Shown here: piece by piece, positions 37,105-45,803 of the stretch
Layout of the letters: each line of letters opens with the position of its first letter
How positions within the stretch are numbered: position 1 is the first letter of the stretch
DNA from: Bacillota bacterium
Lineage (GTDB): Bacteria; Bacillota; Clostridia; Oscillospirales; Oscillospiraceae
Reading direction: 5' to 3'
DNA: 64,000 nt
Assembly: GCA_023402075.1 (NCBI GenBank)
Contig: JAEXCS010000013.1
Span: 45,400 to 109,399, forward strand
The notes under the pieces: model-generated
The model's input: only the letters and a program-made list of their open reading frames with translations
Told to the model about the DNA's origin: nothing
Databases searched by the model: none
Made by a program: the position numbers and the translations under genes

Positions 37105-37155
37105 CCTCTCCCGTCATATGCTTTCAAAGAGCATATGACGGGGGAGGGCTTTTTT
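37105..37155 (+). terminator. Terminator after yajC whose 3' arm carries the next gene's ribosome site
   Basis: CCTCTCCCGTCATATGC pairs with GCATATGACGGGGGAGG and is followed by six T (37150-37155). The GGGGAGGG of the right arm is also the only ribosome-binding site for the ATG at 37156. Confidence 0.8.
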
Positions 37156-37593
37156 ATGGCCAAACGAAAAATGCCCGGATGGGCAGGATTTTTGGAGGGG
37201 GCGGCGCTGTCGCTGGGACTTTACATCGGATTTCAATGTCTGCTGGCGCTGCTGACCCTCAAGGGCGCCTTACCGGAGGAACTGGCGTTCCGGTTTCAGG
37301 TGGGAAGTGGGGTACTGGCGGCCTGCGCGGGAAGCGCGCTGTCCATTCGCCGCACGGAAACAGGGCCTTTGTGGGCCGGGCTTGGGTCTGCGGTAATTTT
37401 TGCGGCCACACTAGCTTTGGGGGGGATACTGCTTTGCGACGATTTGGTCTGGTCTGGAGAAAGCCTGATTTTGCTGGCAGCGGCGCTGGCAGGAGGGCTT
37501 TTGGCTGTGATGCTGGGCCGAAAACGCAGCAGAAAGAAAAAGCAACCGCGCTCTGCGGTTGCCCGCCGGGTGAAACCGGGGAAGAAGGGCTAA
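37156..37593 (+). CDS. TIGR04086-type (YrzE-like) membrane protein
   Basis: A 145-aa protein with four predicted transmembrane segments, positively charged at both ends (MAKRKMPGW at the start; a Lys/Arg-rich tail from residue 120). Size, topology and the place directly after yajC fit the TIGR04086 family, function unknown. No catalytic motif is visible. Its ribosome site lies in the yajC terminator stem, so translation from read-through transcripts may be structurally restrained. Confidence 0.7.
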   Translation: MAKRKMPGWAGFLEGAALSLGLYIGFQCLLALLTLKGALPEELAFRFQVGSGVLAACAGSALSIRRTETGPLWAGLGSAVIFAATLALGGILLCDDLVWSGESLILLAAALAGGLLAVMLGRKRSRKKKQPRSAVARRVKPGKKG

Positions 37594-37952
37594 TGCAGCC
37601 TTTGTGATTTTTACCAAAATTTTAGAAGGTTTTCACATTTCTTCAAAAAACCATTTTATTAGGCCTTAGGAAGAAAAGTAGCTTGTCAACGCAGATGTAG
37701 TGGGGTCCGCTTGTAAGCGGGCCCCACATCTTGACGTTTGCGCCTGTATGCAAGCTTTCGTAAATGCTGGGTTTATCAGGTTTACATAACGTTATTAACA
37801 TAACATTTTGTCATAATTTACAAAAAAGAAAGGATTCCCGAAAAGCCCTTGCGGTCTGTGAAAAAAAGCAATATATTATTAGAGATGATATTTACGTTAA
37901 CCGACTTCTAACCTGTCCGCCCGTCGCATAGATTTGCGTGAGGTGAGGCGCT
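37594..37952 (+). other. Intergenic region with GC-rich hairpin upstream of spoIIM
   Basis: No gene is seen. TGGGGTCCGCTT pairs with AAGCGGGCCCCA at 37701-37726 (2-base loop, one wobble pair) without a T-run. The stretch from 37760 to 37900 is notably AT-rich and would suit a promoter for spoIIM, but I could not fix a -35/-10 pair. Confidence 0.4.
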
Positions 37953-38594
37953 TTGTTTGTGGGGTCGGTGGGCGGACGCCGCCTGATGCGGAGCGGACGG
38001 GGTCCGTGGCTCCGCTTGTTGCTGTTAGCCGCCTGTTTTCTTGTGGGCCTGTTTTTGGGACAGGTCCTCGCAGCCCGTGTGAGTGCGGAAACCGCCAGAG
38101 AGCTGACGGAGTATTTAAACGGTTATTTTTCACTGAGCACCCCACCGGAGCCGACCGGGAGGACGGTGCTTTCTGCGCTGACGGTCTATTTTCGATATCC
38201 GCTGCTGGCGTTTTTGCTGGGCTTTGCCTCGGTGGGAGCGGCGTTGCTTCCGGCGGTCACGGCGGCATATGGCTTTTTTCTTTCGTTTTCCGTGTGCTGT
38301 CTTACGGCGGCCTTTGGCCCCGGCGGCGTACTTTTGGCGCTGGCAGTGTTTGGCCTGCGGTGTTTAATTACGCTTCCGTGTTATTTTGCGGTGGCGGTTC
38401 CGGCACTGGAAAAGTCTGTGGCGCTGGCGGCGCTGTCTCTTGAAAAGGGCGGGCGGCCTGCGCCCCCGGTTTATAACAAGGCATGGTGGCTTCGGTTTGC
38501 GGTGGTGAGCGCGGTTTTGTCCGCCGGTGTGCTGACGGAATTGCTGGTAACTCCATGGCTTTTAAATTGGGTTTTGGGAATGATTCTTCGGTGA
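37953..38594 (+). CDS. spoIIM: Stage II sporulation protein M
   Basis: SpoIIM is the membrane scaffold of the DMP engulfment complex (with SpoIID and SpoIIP) in the mother cell. The 213-aa product has an N-terminal basic stretch and about five hydrophobic helices, including LLLAACFLVGLFLGQVLAA and YFRYPLLAFLLGFASVGAAL. A short extracytoplasmic loop, TARELTEYLNGYF, is like that of B. subtilis SpoIIM. The gene precedes xerD as in many Clostridia. The start is uncertain: TTG at 37953 behind AGGTGAGG, or ATG at 37986. Confidence 0.78.
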   Translation: MFVGSVGGRRLMRSGRGPWLRLLLLAACFLVGLFLGQVLAARVSAETARELTEYLNGYFSLSTPPEPTGRTVLSALTVYFRYPLLAFLLGFASVGAALLPAVTAAYGFFLSFSVCCLTAAFGPGGVLLALAVFGLRCLITLPCYFAVAVPALEKSVALAALSLEKGGRPAPPVYNKAWWLRFAVVSAVLSAGVLTELLVTPWLLNWVLGMILR

Positions 38595-38663
38595 CATAAA
38601 ATTTTAAAAAACCGCGCCGAAAAGGGTTATTGAAAACGGCGGCGGAAGAGGGGGACTTTTACT

Positions 38664-39551
38664 GTGGCCGCAGATTACCTGAAGCTTTACGAAAAATATC
38701 TGACCGCAGAGAAAGGCTCCTCTGTCAACACGGTGTCTGCCTATCTGCGGGATGTGGCCCAGTTTCAAGAGTTTCTCCATGTGGAGGAGGGCAGTGAGCT
38801 GCGCCGCGCTGCACCGGAGATGGTTCAGCGCTATATGGACTGGATGCATACAAAGGGCAAGTCTGCCGCTTCGGTAACGCGCTTTTTGGCGTCTGTTAAG
38901 TCTTTTTACAGCTTTATGGTGTCTTCCGGTTCTATGACGACCAATCCTGCCCGGGGGCTGACAGCTACAAAGGTGGAGCGCCGGTATCCGGAAATTCTTA
39001 CCAGCAAGGAAGTGGAGCTGTTCTTGGATCAGCCCCGCTGTATGGACGCCAAGGGATTTAGAGATCATGCCATGCTGGAGCTTTTGTACGCCACGGGTAT
39101 CCGCGTCAGTGAGCTGATCGCGCTGGATGTGGACGATTTGAATTTGTCAGCGGGGTTTCTGCGCTGTGCCAGCCGGGGCCGGGAGCGCATTATTCCGCTG
39201 TACCCTGCGGCGGTAAAGGCATTGCGGGACTATGAGCTGAGCGTCCGGCCGGAAATTATCGCGGATATGGATGAGCGGGCTCTGTTCGTGAATATGAACG
39301 GCGAGCGTATGAGCCGTCAGGGCTTTTGGAAAATTATCAAATATTATCAGGACAAGGCGGGGATTCAAAAGGATATCACGCCCCACACTTTGCGCCACTC
39401 TTTTGCAGTCCATCTGCTGGAAAATGGGGCGGATTTGCGCTCTATTCAGGAGATGCTGGGCCACGCGGACATCTCTTCCACGCAGATTTACACCCATGTG
39501 GTGAAAAATCAGCTGAAGGATGTGTACAACAAGGCTCATCCCAAGGCATGA
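38664..39551 (+). CDS. xerD: Site-specific tyrosine recombinase XerD
   Basis: A tyrosine recombinase for chromosome dimer resolution at dif. It has an N-terminal core-binding SAM-like domain (1-105) and a catalytic domain with Arg147 (ATGIRVSEL), His241/Arg244 (HTLRHSF), His267 (LGHADI) and Tyr276 (TQIYTHV). The beta-hairpin that normally reads GKGxKERxVP here reads CASRGRERIIP (168-178), so the usual catalytic Lys is absent. At 295 aa it is a normal length. The start is GTG at 38664 after AGAGGGGG. Confidence 0.9.
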   Translation: MAADYLKLYEKYLTAEKGSSVNTVSAYLRDVAQFQEFLHVEEGSELRRAAPEMVQRYMDWMHTKGKSAASVTRFLASVKSFYSFMVSSGSMTTNPARGLTATKVERRYPEILTSKEVELFLDQPRCMDAKGFRDHAMLELLYATGIRVSELIALDVDDLNLSAGFLRCASRGRERIIPLYPAAVKALRDYELSVRPEIIADMDERALFVNMNGERMSRQGFWKIIKYYQDKAGIQKDITPHTLRHSFAVHLLENGADLRSIQEMLGHADISSTQIYTHVVKNQLKDVYNKAHPKA

Positions 39552-39569
39552 ATTGAACAATAGCTAGCC

Positions 39570-39610
39570 GGGGTCGGTGCGGGAGCTTTCCTGCGTCGGC
39601 CCCTTATTTT
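39570..39610 (+). terminator. Terminator after xerD
   Basis: GGGGTCG (39570-39576) pairs with CGGCCCC (39597-39603), with further inner pairing, followed by TTATTTT. Confidence 0.7.
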
Positions 39611-39687
39611 CGGTTTATCAAAAAATGAGGCAAAATGAAATTAAAATGGATAGATAAATGCTCTAATAGGTAGAGAGGGGGGATCGG

Positions 39688-40158
39688 GTGGACCAGAAAG
39701 AATTTGTTTTGAGGACGGAGGCCTTGCGGATGCGGCTGTATCGCACGGCTTTCGCGTATCTGGGCGGTGAAGCGGCGGCGTTGGAGGCTGTGGACGAGGC
39801 GGTGTATCAGGCGCTTAGGCATCTGCATCAGCTTCGTCAACCGGATTACTTTGAAACATGGCTTACACGCATTCTTATCAACGAGTGCGGTCGGGAGCTG
39901 CGACGTTTGAAGCGCCTGCGCCCGGAAGAATACCTGCCGGAGGAGGGCGAAGACTTTGATTACGATACGCTGTCCATGCGGGAGGCGGTGGCCCGTCTTC
40001 CGCAAGAGCTGCGGCAGGTGATTGCCCTGCGGTACTTTGGGGATTTAACGCTGGCAGAAACCGCGCGGGCGCTAAGTATCCCGCAAGGAACCGTTGTTAC
40101 CCGTCAGCGCAGGGCGCTGGCGCTGCTGAGACTGGAACTGGAGGAGGGAGAATCGTGA
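39688..40158 (+). CDS. ECF-type RNA polymerase sigma factor
   Basis: A small sigma-70 family factor of the extracytoplasmic-function type. Region 2 spans about residues 9-65 (LYRTAFAYLGGEAAALEAVD, ETWLTRILINECGREL). Region 4 has LPQELRQVIALRYFGDLTLAE and SIPQGTVVTRQRRALALL. There is no region 1 or 3, and 156 aa is normal for the class. The start is GTG at 39688 after AGAGGGGGGATC. It overlaps the following DUF4179 gene by 4 bases (GTGA), the classic sigma/anti-sigma pairing. Confidence 0.93.
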   Translation: MDQKEFVLRTEALRMRLYRTAFAYLGGEAAALEAVDEAVYQALRHLHQLRQPDYFETWLTRILINECGRELRRLKRLRPEEYLPEEGEDFDYDTLSMREAVARLPQELRQVIALRYFGDLTLAETARALSIPQGTVVTRQRRALALLRLELEEGES

Positions 40159-41558
40159 ATCGAAACGAAGAATACGCCGCTTTGCGGGCATCCGTTGAGG
40201 AGCCGCCTCAGCTTGCATATACGGCGGCGAGAGCCTTGATGCGAAACGGTAAAGCCCGTCGGCGCGTCCGATTGTTCGGCGTGCCAGTAGGGAGCCTGGC
40301 GGCCTGCTTTCTGGGGTTCATGCTGCTGGTGAACCTGTTTCCGCCCTTCGCCCGGGCCTGCGGTGGAGTGCCGGTGCTGCGGGAGCTGGCGATGGCGGTG
40401 GCGTGGTCGCCGTCCCTTTCCGCCGCCGTGGAGGACGAATACGTTCAGCCCGTGGGGCAGGAGCAGAGCGAAAACGGCGTCACCGCCAGAGTGGAGTACC
40501 TGATCGTGGATCAAAAGCAGCTGAACATCTTCTATACCCTGAACGGCGACGGGTACGGGCAGCTGGAAGCGGACGGTATCATCGACCTGCCCGACGGTGG
40601 CGACGGATACGGCAGCTCCAGTGGGGCCTACGGCACGCCCAACGGAGAGTTGCGGCAGATGACGGTGAATTTCATGGAGCGAGATATGCCGGAGCGCCTG
40701 ACCCTGCTTTTGAATGTCTATCAAAGTGCTTATGATGAAATCGGAGTTGCGCTGGAGTCACCTGTGGAGACGATGGAGGACGCCTATTTTGAAGTGCGCA
40801 CCCACGACCCGGAAATTCTGGCGGCGTTTACGTTCGATCTGACCTTTGACCCATGGTTTACAGCCCAAGGCGAGGTTGTGGAGGTGAATCAGCCCTTCCA
40901 AATCGACGGACAGACGCTGATACTTGAACGGGCGGAAATCTATCCCACCCACCTGCGGCTGGACTTTGGCTATGCGCCAGAGAACATCGCGTGGCTGAAA
41001 GGTATGGAATTTTACGTGGAAAACGAGCGAGGAGAGCGGTTTGACCCGGTGCGCAACGGGATCACCGCCAGTGGAGACGAAAACTCTCCGTCCACAGTGA
41101 CCTACTGGATGGATTCTACGTATTTCAGCGGGAGTAAAGAATTGACGCTTTACATTACGCAGGTGCGCTGGCTGGATAAGGATCGGGAGAAAATTCGACT
41201 GAATCTGGACACAGGGCTGTGTGACCTGCTGCCTGACGGCGCGAAGCTGGTCGAAATCCAGCGACTTGACGCTGGCTGTCTGCTAACATTCCGGGCAAAG
41301 CAATATCGGGAAAACAATATGTACAGCCTTTGGGATGGGTATCTGGATGAAAGCGGAGAGGAGCGGTCCTTTTCCTACTACGGCTCTTCCTACACCTATG
41401 AGGATCTGGATACCGGCGAATATCTGGATGGCAGCACATCCGGGGCCTTCTACGAGACGGTTCCGTTGCCTGCAAGTGTTAGTTCCGAGGTCTGGCTCAA
41501 GCCGGTCTTTACCCGGGTAACGAACCTTTTCCTCCCGGTAAAAGTACATATTCGATAA
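40155..41558 (+). CDS. DUF4179 membrane protein, probable anti-sigma factor
   Basis: Partner of the upstream ECF sigma factor. It has a short cytoplasmic N-terminus (about 50 residues, sigma-binding by analogy), one transmembrane helix (GSLAACFLGFMLLVNLF), and an extracytoplasmic DUF4179-type region from about residue 65 with beta-rich repeats up to 467 aa. It starts at a GTG overlapping the sigma stop. The large external region suggests a signal at the cell surface; the signal itself cannot be read from the sequence. Confidence 0.85.
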   Translation: MNRNEEYAALRASVEEPPQLAYTAARALMRNGKARRRVRLFGVPVGSLAACFLGFMLLVNLFPPFARACGGVPVLRELAMAVAWSPSLSAAVEDEYVQPVGQEQSENGVTARVEYLIVDQKQLNIFYTLNGDGYGQLEADGIIDLPDGGDGYGSSSGAYGTPNGELRQMTVNFMERDMPERLTLLLNVYQSAYDEIGVALESPVETMEDAYFEVRTHDPEILAAFTFDLTFDPWFTAQGEVVEVNQPFQIDGQTLILERAEIYPTHLRLDFGYAPENIAWLKGMEFYVENERGERFDPVRNGITASGDENSPSTVTYWMDSTYFSGSKELTLYITQVRWLDKDREKIRLNLDTGLCDLLPDGAKLVEIQRLDAGCLLTFRAKQYRENNMYSLWDGYLDESGEERSFSYYGSSYTYEDLDTGEYLDGSTSGAFYETVPLPASVSSEVWLKPVFTRVTNLFLPVKVHIR

Positions 41559-41569
41559 TGTGAATTGTG

Positions 41570-41604
41570 AAAAAGGAGCGCCTTGAACAGGCGTTCCTTT
41601 TTTC
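41570..41604 (+). terminator. Terminator after the sigma/anti-sigma pair
   Basis: AAAAAGGAGCGCCT pairs with AGGCGTTCCTTTTT and ends in a run of T. Confidence 0.8.
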
Positions 41605-41607
41605 GGG

Positions 41608-41636
41608 TTGCGCATCCCGCTGTGATTTGCTATAAT
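41608..41636 (+). promoter_or_regulatory. Sigma-A promoter for the ruv cluster
   Basis: TTGCGC (41608-41613), 17 bases, TATAAT (41631-41636), 28 bases before ruvC. Confidence 0.75.
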
Positions 41637-41664
41637 AACTTTGATTGTGCGAAGGGAGGGTGCT

Positions 41665-42174
41665 ATGCGGATTCTGGGAATTGATCCCGGCGTGGCCACC
41701 ATTGGGTTTGGACTGGTGGAAGCGGATCGGGGCAGCGCACGCATGGTGACCTACGGCACTGTCACCACCCCTGCGGGCCTGCCGCTCTCCCGGCGGCTCT
41801 ATCAGATTTCCGGCGACATGGAGGACTTGATTGGTAAACTGAAACCGGAGGTGATTGCCGTGGAGGAGTTGTTTTTCAACAACAACATCACGACCGGTAT
41901 TGCTGTGGCCCATGGCCGGGGTGTCATTTTGCTGTCGGCTGAAAAATGCGGCGTGCCGCTGTTCGAGTACACGCCCTCGGAGGTGAAAATGGCGGTTGTG
42001 GGGTACGGCAAGGCTGAGAAACGTCAGGTGATGGACATGACCCGGCGGCTTTTAAATCTCAAATCCGTTCCCCGCCCGGACGATGCGGCGGATGCGCTGG
42101 CACTGGCGCTTTGTCATGCAAGGAGTTTCACTTCACGGCTTCCGCAGATCAGCGGTGTAAAGGAAACAATCTGA
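41665..42174 (+). CDS. ruvC: Holliday junction resolvase RuvC
   Basis: An endonuclease that cuts Holliday junctions symmetrically, working with RuvAB. The acidic catalytic residues are visible in ILGIDPGVATIGFG (Asp7), IAVEELFF (Glu) and RPDDAADALALAL (Asp pair). At 169 aa it is normal. The ATG at 41665 has GGGAGGG upstream; an ATT-led extension of the frame is ignored. It is the first gene of a ruvC-ruvA-DUF6054-ruvB run. Confidence 0.95.
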   Translation: MRILGIDPGVATIGFGLVEADRGSARMVTYGTVTTPAGLPLSRRLYQISGDMEDLIGKLKPEVIAVEELFFNNNITTGIAVAHGRGVILLSAEKCGVPLFEYTPSEVKMAVVGYGKAEKRQVMDMTRRLLNLKSVPRPDDAADALALALCHARSFTSRLPQISGVKETI

Positions 42175-42226
42175 ACGATCAAATGCCGGGTGTACCTGCA
42201 TTTGAACGAAGAATGGGAGGAATCCT

Positions 42227-42832
42227 GTGTTTTACTATCTGAACGGCATTGTCGCCGAGGTACAGCCCAATCTGGCGGTGATCGACTGCGGCGGCGTAGG
42301 CTATGCCTGTGCCACTACGGGACACACGCTGGCAGGGCTGAAAAAAGGAGAAAAGTCCAAGCTGTACACCCATTTTCATGTGGCGGAGAACGCCTTTGGG
42401 CTTTACGGCTTTGGAAGTCCAGCGGAGCTTAACAGCTTCAAGCTGCTCATCGGCGTGTCCGGTGTAGGACCCAAGGCCGCGCTGGCAATTCTGTCTGTTT
42501 CTACTCCGGAGACACTGGCTATGTCGGTAATTACCGGGGATGAAAAGGCCCTGACGGCGGCTCCCGGCATTGGGAAGAAAATTGCCCAGCGCATTATTTT
42601 GGAGCTGAAAGATAAAATGAGTAAAGAGAGCGCTGCCAACGACTTTGCTCTGGGCACGGGTGGCGGCACAGTCAGTGCCGATCTGACCAGTAAAACGATG
42701 GAGGCTGCCGCCGCTTTGGGCGTGCTGGGCTACTCTTCGGCGGAAACAGCTGCGGCTATGAAGGGCGTGGACACGCAAAACCTGCCGCTGGAAGAGATTA
42801 TCCGGGCCTGCCTGAAAAAAATGGCGCGGTAG
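42227..42832 (+). CDS. ruvA: Holliday junction DNA helicase subunit RuvA
   Basis: Forms the tetrameric shell that binds the Holliday junction and docks RuvB. It has an N-terminal OB domain (YYLNGIVAEVQPNLAVIDCG), two helix-hairpin-helix motifs (LIGVSGVGPKAALAILS, LTAAPGIGKKIAQRIILEL) and a C-terminal RuvB-binding UBA-like domain. Total 201 aa. The start is GTG at 42227 with GGGAGG 6 bases upstream. Confidence 0.95.
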   Translation: MFYYLNGIVAEVQPNLAVIDCGGVGYACATTGHTLAGLKKGEKSKLYTHFHVAENAFGLYGFGSPAELNSFKLLIGVSGVGPKAALAILSVSTPETLAMSVITGDEKALTAAPGIGKKIAQRIILELKDKMSKESAANDFALGTGGGTVSADLTSKTMEAAAALGVLGYSSAETAAAMKGVDTQNLPLEEIIRACLKKMAR

Positions 42833-42895
42833 ACGGGAAGCCCCAATTATAGAGCTGAACGGGAAGCCCTGATGATGCTGAAAAGGAGAACGGTT

Positions 42896-43228
42896 ATGGC
42901 AAAATATGAACGTCGGTTTCAGGGAGAGTTTGACAGTTCACTGAATGTCCTGCACGCTGGAATTTTAAATGGAAGCGCGTCTGCCACCTACGAGGACGGC
43001 AGCGACTATGCCGCTGCCGACGTGCGCTGCGCCGTGCGGGTTTACGAGCGGTACAGTTATGCCGGGGGAAACAGGGTTAGCTTAAATTTGACCCTGATGG
43101 GCCGTGGAACGGATTTGTTCCTCACCGTGATTACCTCCGGCGGAAGTCAGGCCATGTTTTTCAAGCTCAATACCTTGGGTGAGGAATCGTTTTTGGACAC
43201 CGTACGTGATATAGCGGAATCTCTGTAA
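42896..43228 (+). CDS. DUF6054 family protein
   Basis: A 110-aa cytoplasmic protein of unknown function. It is beta-rich, with DVRCAVRVYERYSYAGGNRV near residue 43 and ITSGGSQAMFFKLNTLGEES near 80. AAAAGGAG precedes the ATG at 42896. It sits between ruvA and ruvB on the same strand, probably co-transcribed; that position does not prove a role in recombination. Confidence 0.75.
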   Translation: MAKYERRFQGEFDSSLNVLHAGILNGSASATYEDGSDYAAADVRCAVRVYERYSYAGGNRVSLNLTLMGRGTDLFLTVITSGGSQAMFFKLNTLGEESFLDTVRDIAESL

Positions 43229-43278
43229 AGGAAAAACGCCATACAGAGAAATGCGCCTGATTTGGGGGAAGTGAGCAG

Positions 43279-44322
43279 TTGAGCATCGACTTTGGAAGCG
43301 ACATTTACGAAGAGCCTATCGTGGCTAAAACCTTTCTTGAGGAGGATGGCGGCGAAATTTCCCTGCGTCCCCGGGCGCTGCGGGACTACATAGGGCAGGA
43401 AAAGGCCAAGGAAAATTTAAGCGTGTTCATCGCCGCGGCCAAGCAGAGGACGGAGCCGCTGGACCATGTGCTGCTCCACGGCCCTCCCGGCCTTGGAAAG
43501 ACCACGCTTGCGGGAATCATCGCGGGAGAGATGGGGGTCAATATCCGCATTACCTCCGGTCCCGCCATTGAAAAGCCGGGAGATCTGGCGGCGCTTTTGA
43601 CAAATCTCTCGGAGAACGATATTTTGTTTGTGGATGAAATTCACCGGCTGAACCGGGCTGTGGAAGAGATTTTGTACCCGGCCATGGAGGACTATGCGCT
43701 GGACATCATTGTGGGTAAAGGCCCCTCTGCAAACTCTATCCGCCTGGACCTGCCCCGGTTCACCCTGATTGGGGCCACCACCCGGGCGGGCCAGCTTTCT
43801 GCGCCTTTGCGGGATCGCTTCGGCGTGACGCTGCGGCTGGAGCTGTATTCTTCAGAGGAGCTGGCGCTGATTGTCACGCGCAGCGCCGGAATTTTAAATG
43901 TACCCATTGAGGATACGGGTGCGTTTGAGATTGCCAAGCGCAGCCGGGGTACGCCCCGTATCGCCAACCGAATGCTCCGCCGGGTGCGGGATTTTGCGCA
44001 GGTAAAGGCAGACGGGATCATTACCAAGGCGGTGGCGGATCATGCGTTAAACGCGCTGGAGGTGGACTATCTGGGTCTTGACTCCGTAGATAGGCGGATG
44101 CTTTCCTCTATTGTTGAAAACTACGGCGGCGGCCCGGTGGGTCTGGAGACGCTGGCCGCCACCATCGGAGAGGAAGCCGTGACGCTGGAAGACGTTTACG
44201 AGCCGTATCTAATGCAGCTGGGCTTTCTCACTCGCACGCCCCGTGGCCGCTGCGTAACCCACCGGGCGTATACCCATCTGGGATTGAGCGTCCCCGGCGG
44301 GCCGGAGCAGCTCTCCTTTTGA
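43279..44322 (+). CDS. ruvB: Holliday junction branch migration helicase RuvB
   Basis: AAA+ motor that drives branch migration with RuvA. LLHGPPGLGKTTLAGIIA is the Walker A region, ILFVDEIHRLNRAVEE Walker B, IGATTRAGQLSAPLRDRFG holds sensor 1 and the arginine finger, and a winged-helix DNA-binding domain follows. At 347 aa it is standard. The start is a TTG at 43279 behind GGGGGAAGTGAG, with no in-frame ATG before the conserved region. Confidence 0.95.
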   Translation: MSIDFGSDIYEEPIVAKTFLEEDGGEISLRPRALRDYIGQEKAKENLSVFIAAAKQRTEPLDHVLLHGPPGLGKTTLAGIIAGEMGVNIRITSGPAIEKPGDLAALLTNLSENDILFVDEIHRLNRAVEEILYPAMEDYALDIIVGKGPSANSIRLDLPRFTLIGATTRAGQLSAPLRDRFGVTLRLELYSSEELALIVTRSAGILNVPIEDTGAFEIAKRSRGTPRIANRMLRRVRDFAQVKADGIITKAVADHALNALEVDYLGLDSVDRRMLSSIVENYGGGPVGLETLAATIGEEAVTLEDVYEPYLMQLGFLTRTPRGRCVTHRAYTHLGLSVPGGPEQLSF

Positions 44323-44348
44323 TTTTTGAATAGAACGAGGTATGTAAT

Positions 44349-45704
44349 ATGGGCAAACTCTTTGGGACCGACGGCATCCGCGGTGTGGTAGGGGAAACCC
44401 TCACGGCACAGGAGGCGTTTCGCGTGGGGCAGGCCGTTGCCGCTGTGCTGACTGAGGATTTGGGCCGTCGCCCTGTGGTTTTAATCGGCAAGGATACCCG
44501 TGTTTCCTCCGATATGCTTGAATCGGCCCTGATGGCGGGCATCTGCGATGTGGGCGGCGACGTGAAGCCATTGGGGACCATTCCAACCCCCGCTGTGGCG
44601 TATCTGACGGTGCGGGAGCGGGGCGATGCGGGTATTGTGATTTCCGCGTCCCATAATCCCTATGAACACAACGGAATCAAGGTGTTCAATGCGCAGGGAT
44701 ACAAACTCTCCGACGAGGTAGAGCTGCGGGTGGAGGAAAAAATTCTTTCTGATGCGCCCATGAAGTCCCGCACCAAGGACGAGATTGGCCGCCGCCACCA
44801 CGGAATGCGCCAGCTAAAGCGGGATTACATAGATTTTGTGGCGGGTACGGTTGAGAGCGACCTTGCAGGTCTGCGCATTCTGGCGGACTGCGCCAACGGC
44901 GCAGCCAGCGCCACCGCGCCGGAACTGTTTGGCCGGTTCAAGGCCCACACTGATTTTATCCATACCCAGCCCGATGGTGTGAACATCAACAGCCGCTGCG
45001 GCTCCACGTATCTTACAGACCTTGCCGCTGCGGTGGTGAAGGGGAAGTACGACGTGGGCGTGGCTTTTGACGGAGACGCAGACCGCTGCCTTCTTGTGGA
45101 CGAAACCGGCGGGCAAATCGATGGGGATAAGGTGATGGCCGTGTGTGCCGCCGACATGAAGCGCAGAGGAAAGCTCAATGGCAACGCCTTGGTTGCCACT
45201 GTAATGAGCAATCTGGGTCTTCACGAGTTCTGCCGTACGGGCGGGCTGGAGCTGATCTGCACCGACGTGGGGGATAGAAACGTGCTGGAGGAGATGCTTC
45301 GGAGCGACTTCCGCATCGGCGGCGAGCAGTCCGGGCATACCATTTTCACGGATCTGGAAACCACGGGAGACGGGCAAGTCACCGCACTTCAGTTTTTGCA
45401 GGTTTTAAAAACCTCCGGAAAGAAGGCTTCAGAGCTGGTCTCCGTTTGTCCGACATATCCGCAGGAGCTGATTAACGTGCCTGTCAATCATCAGCGGGGC
45501 GTGAAAGAGACAATTATGGCCTCGTCCGCTCTGCGAAGCGCCGTGGAGGCGGAAGAGGGTGCCTTGGGCGGCGAAGGCCGAATTTTGGTGCGACCGTCCG
45601 GAACGGAAGCACTGATTCGTGTCATGGTGGAGGCGAAAACTACCGAAAAAGCGCAAAAAACGGCTGAAAAAATTGCGGATTTTGTTCGCAACCTTAAAAT
45701 TTGA
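44349..45704 (+). CDS. glmM: Phosphoglucosamine mutase
   Basis: Converts glucosamine-6-phosphate to glucosamine-1-phosphate for UDP-GlcNAc and peptidoglycan synthesis. GKLFGTDGIRGVVGETLT is the start. ISASHNPYEHNGIKVF carries the phosphoserine, FDGDADRCLLVDE binds the metal, GGEQSGHTIF binds sugar, and RPSGTEALIRVMVE binds phosphate. At 451 aa it is normal. It lies 26 bases after ruvB and may be co-transcribed. Confidence 0.96.
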   Translation: MGKLFGTDGIRGVVGETLTAQEAFRVGQAVAAVLTEDLGRRPVVLIGKDTRVSSDMLESALMAGICDVGGDVKPLGTIPTPAVAYLTVRERGDAGIVISASHNPYEHNGIKVFNAQGYKLSDEVELRVEEKILSDAPMKSRTKDEIGRRHHGMRQLKRDYIDFVAGTVESDLAGLRILADCANGAASATAPELFGRFKAHTDFIHTQPDGVNINSRCGSTYLTDLAAAVVKGKYDVGVAFDGDADRCLLVDETGGQIDGDKVMAVCAADMKRRGKLNGNALVATVMSNLGLHEFCRTGGLELICTDVGDRNVLEEMLRSDFRIGGEQSGHTIFTDLETTGDGQVTALQFLQVLKTSGKKASELVSVCPTYPQELINVPVNHQRGVKETIMASSALRSAVEAEEGALGGEGRILVRPSGTEALIRVMVEAKTTEKAQKTAEKIADFVRNLKI

Positions 45705-45768
45705 CAGATGCCGCAGAACGGAATTGGCAGAATTTTCAAAAGAATTTTTAACGAATTTTATATTTCCC

Positions 45769-45798
45769 TTGACAAAATTTGTGTTCAAAAGGTATAAT
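45769..45798 (+). promoter_or_regulatory. Sigma-A promoter directly before sigH
   Basis: Consensus TTGACA (45769-45774), an 18-base spacer and TATAAT (45793-45798). The ATG of the sigma gene begins only 6 bases after the -10 hexamer, where transcription would start. Confidence 0.8.
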
Positions 45799-45803
45799 AA
45801 CGT

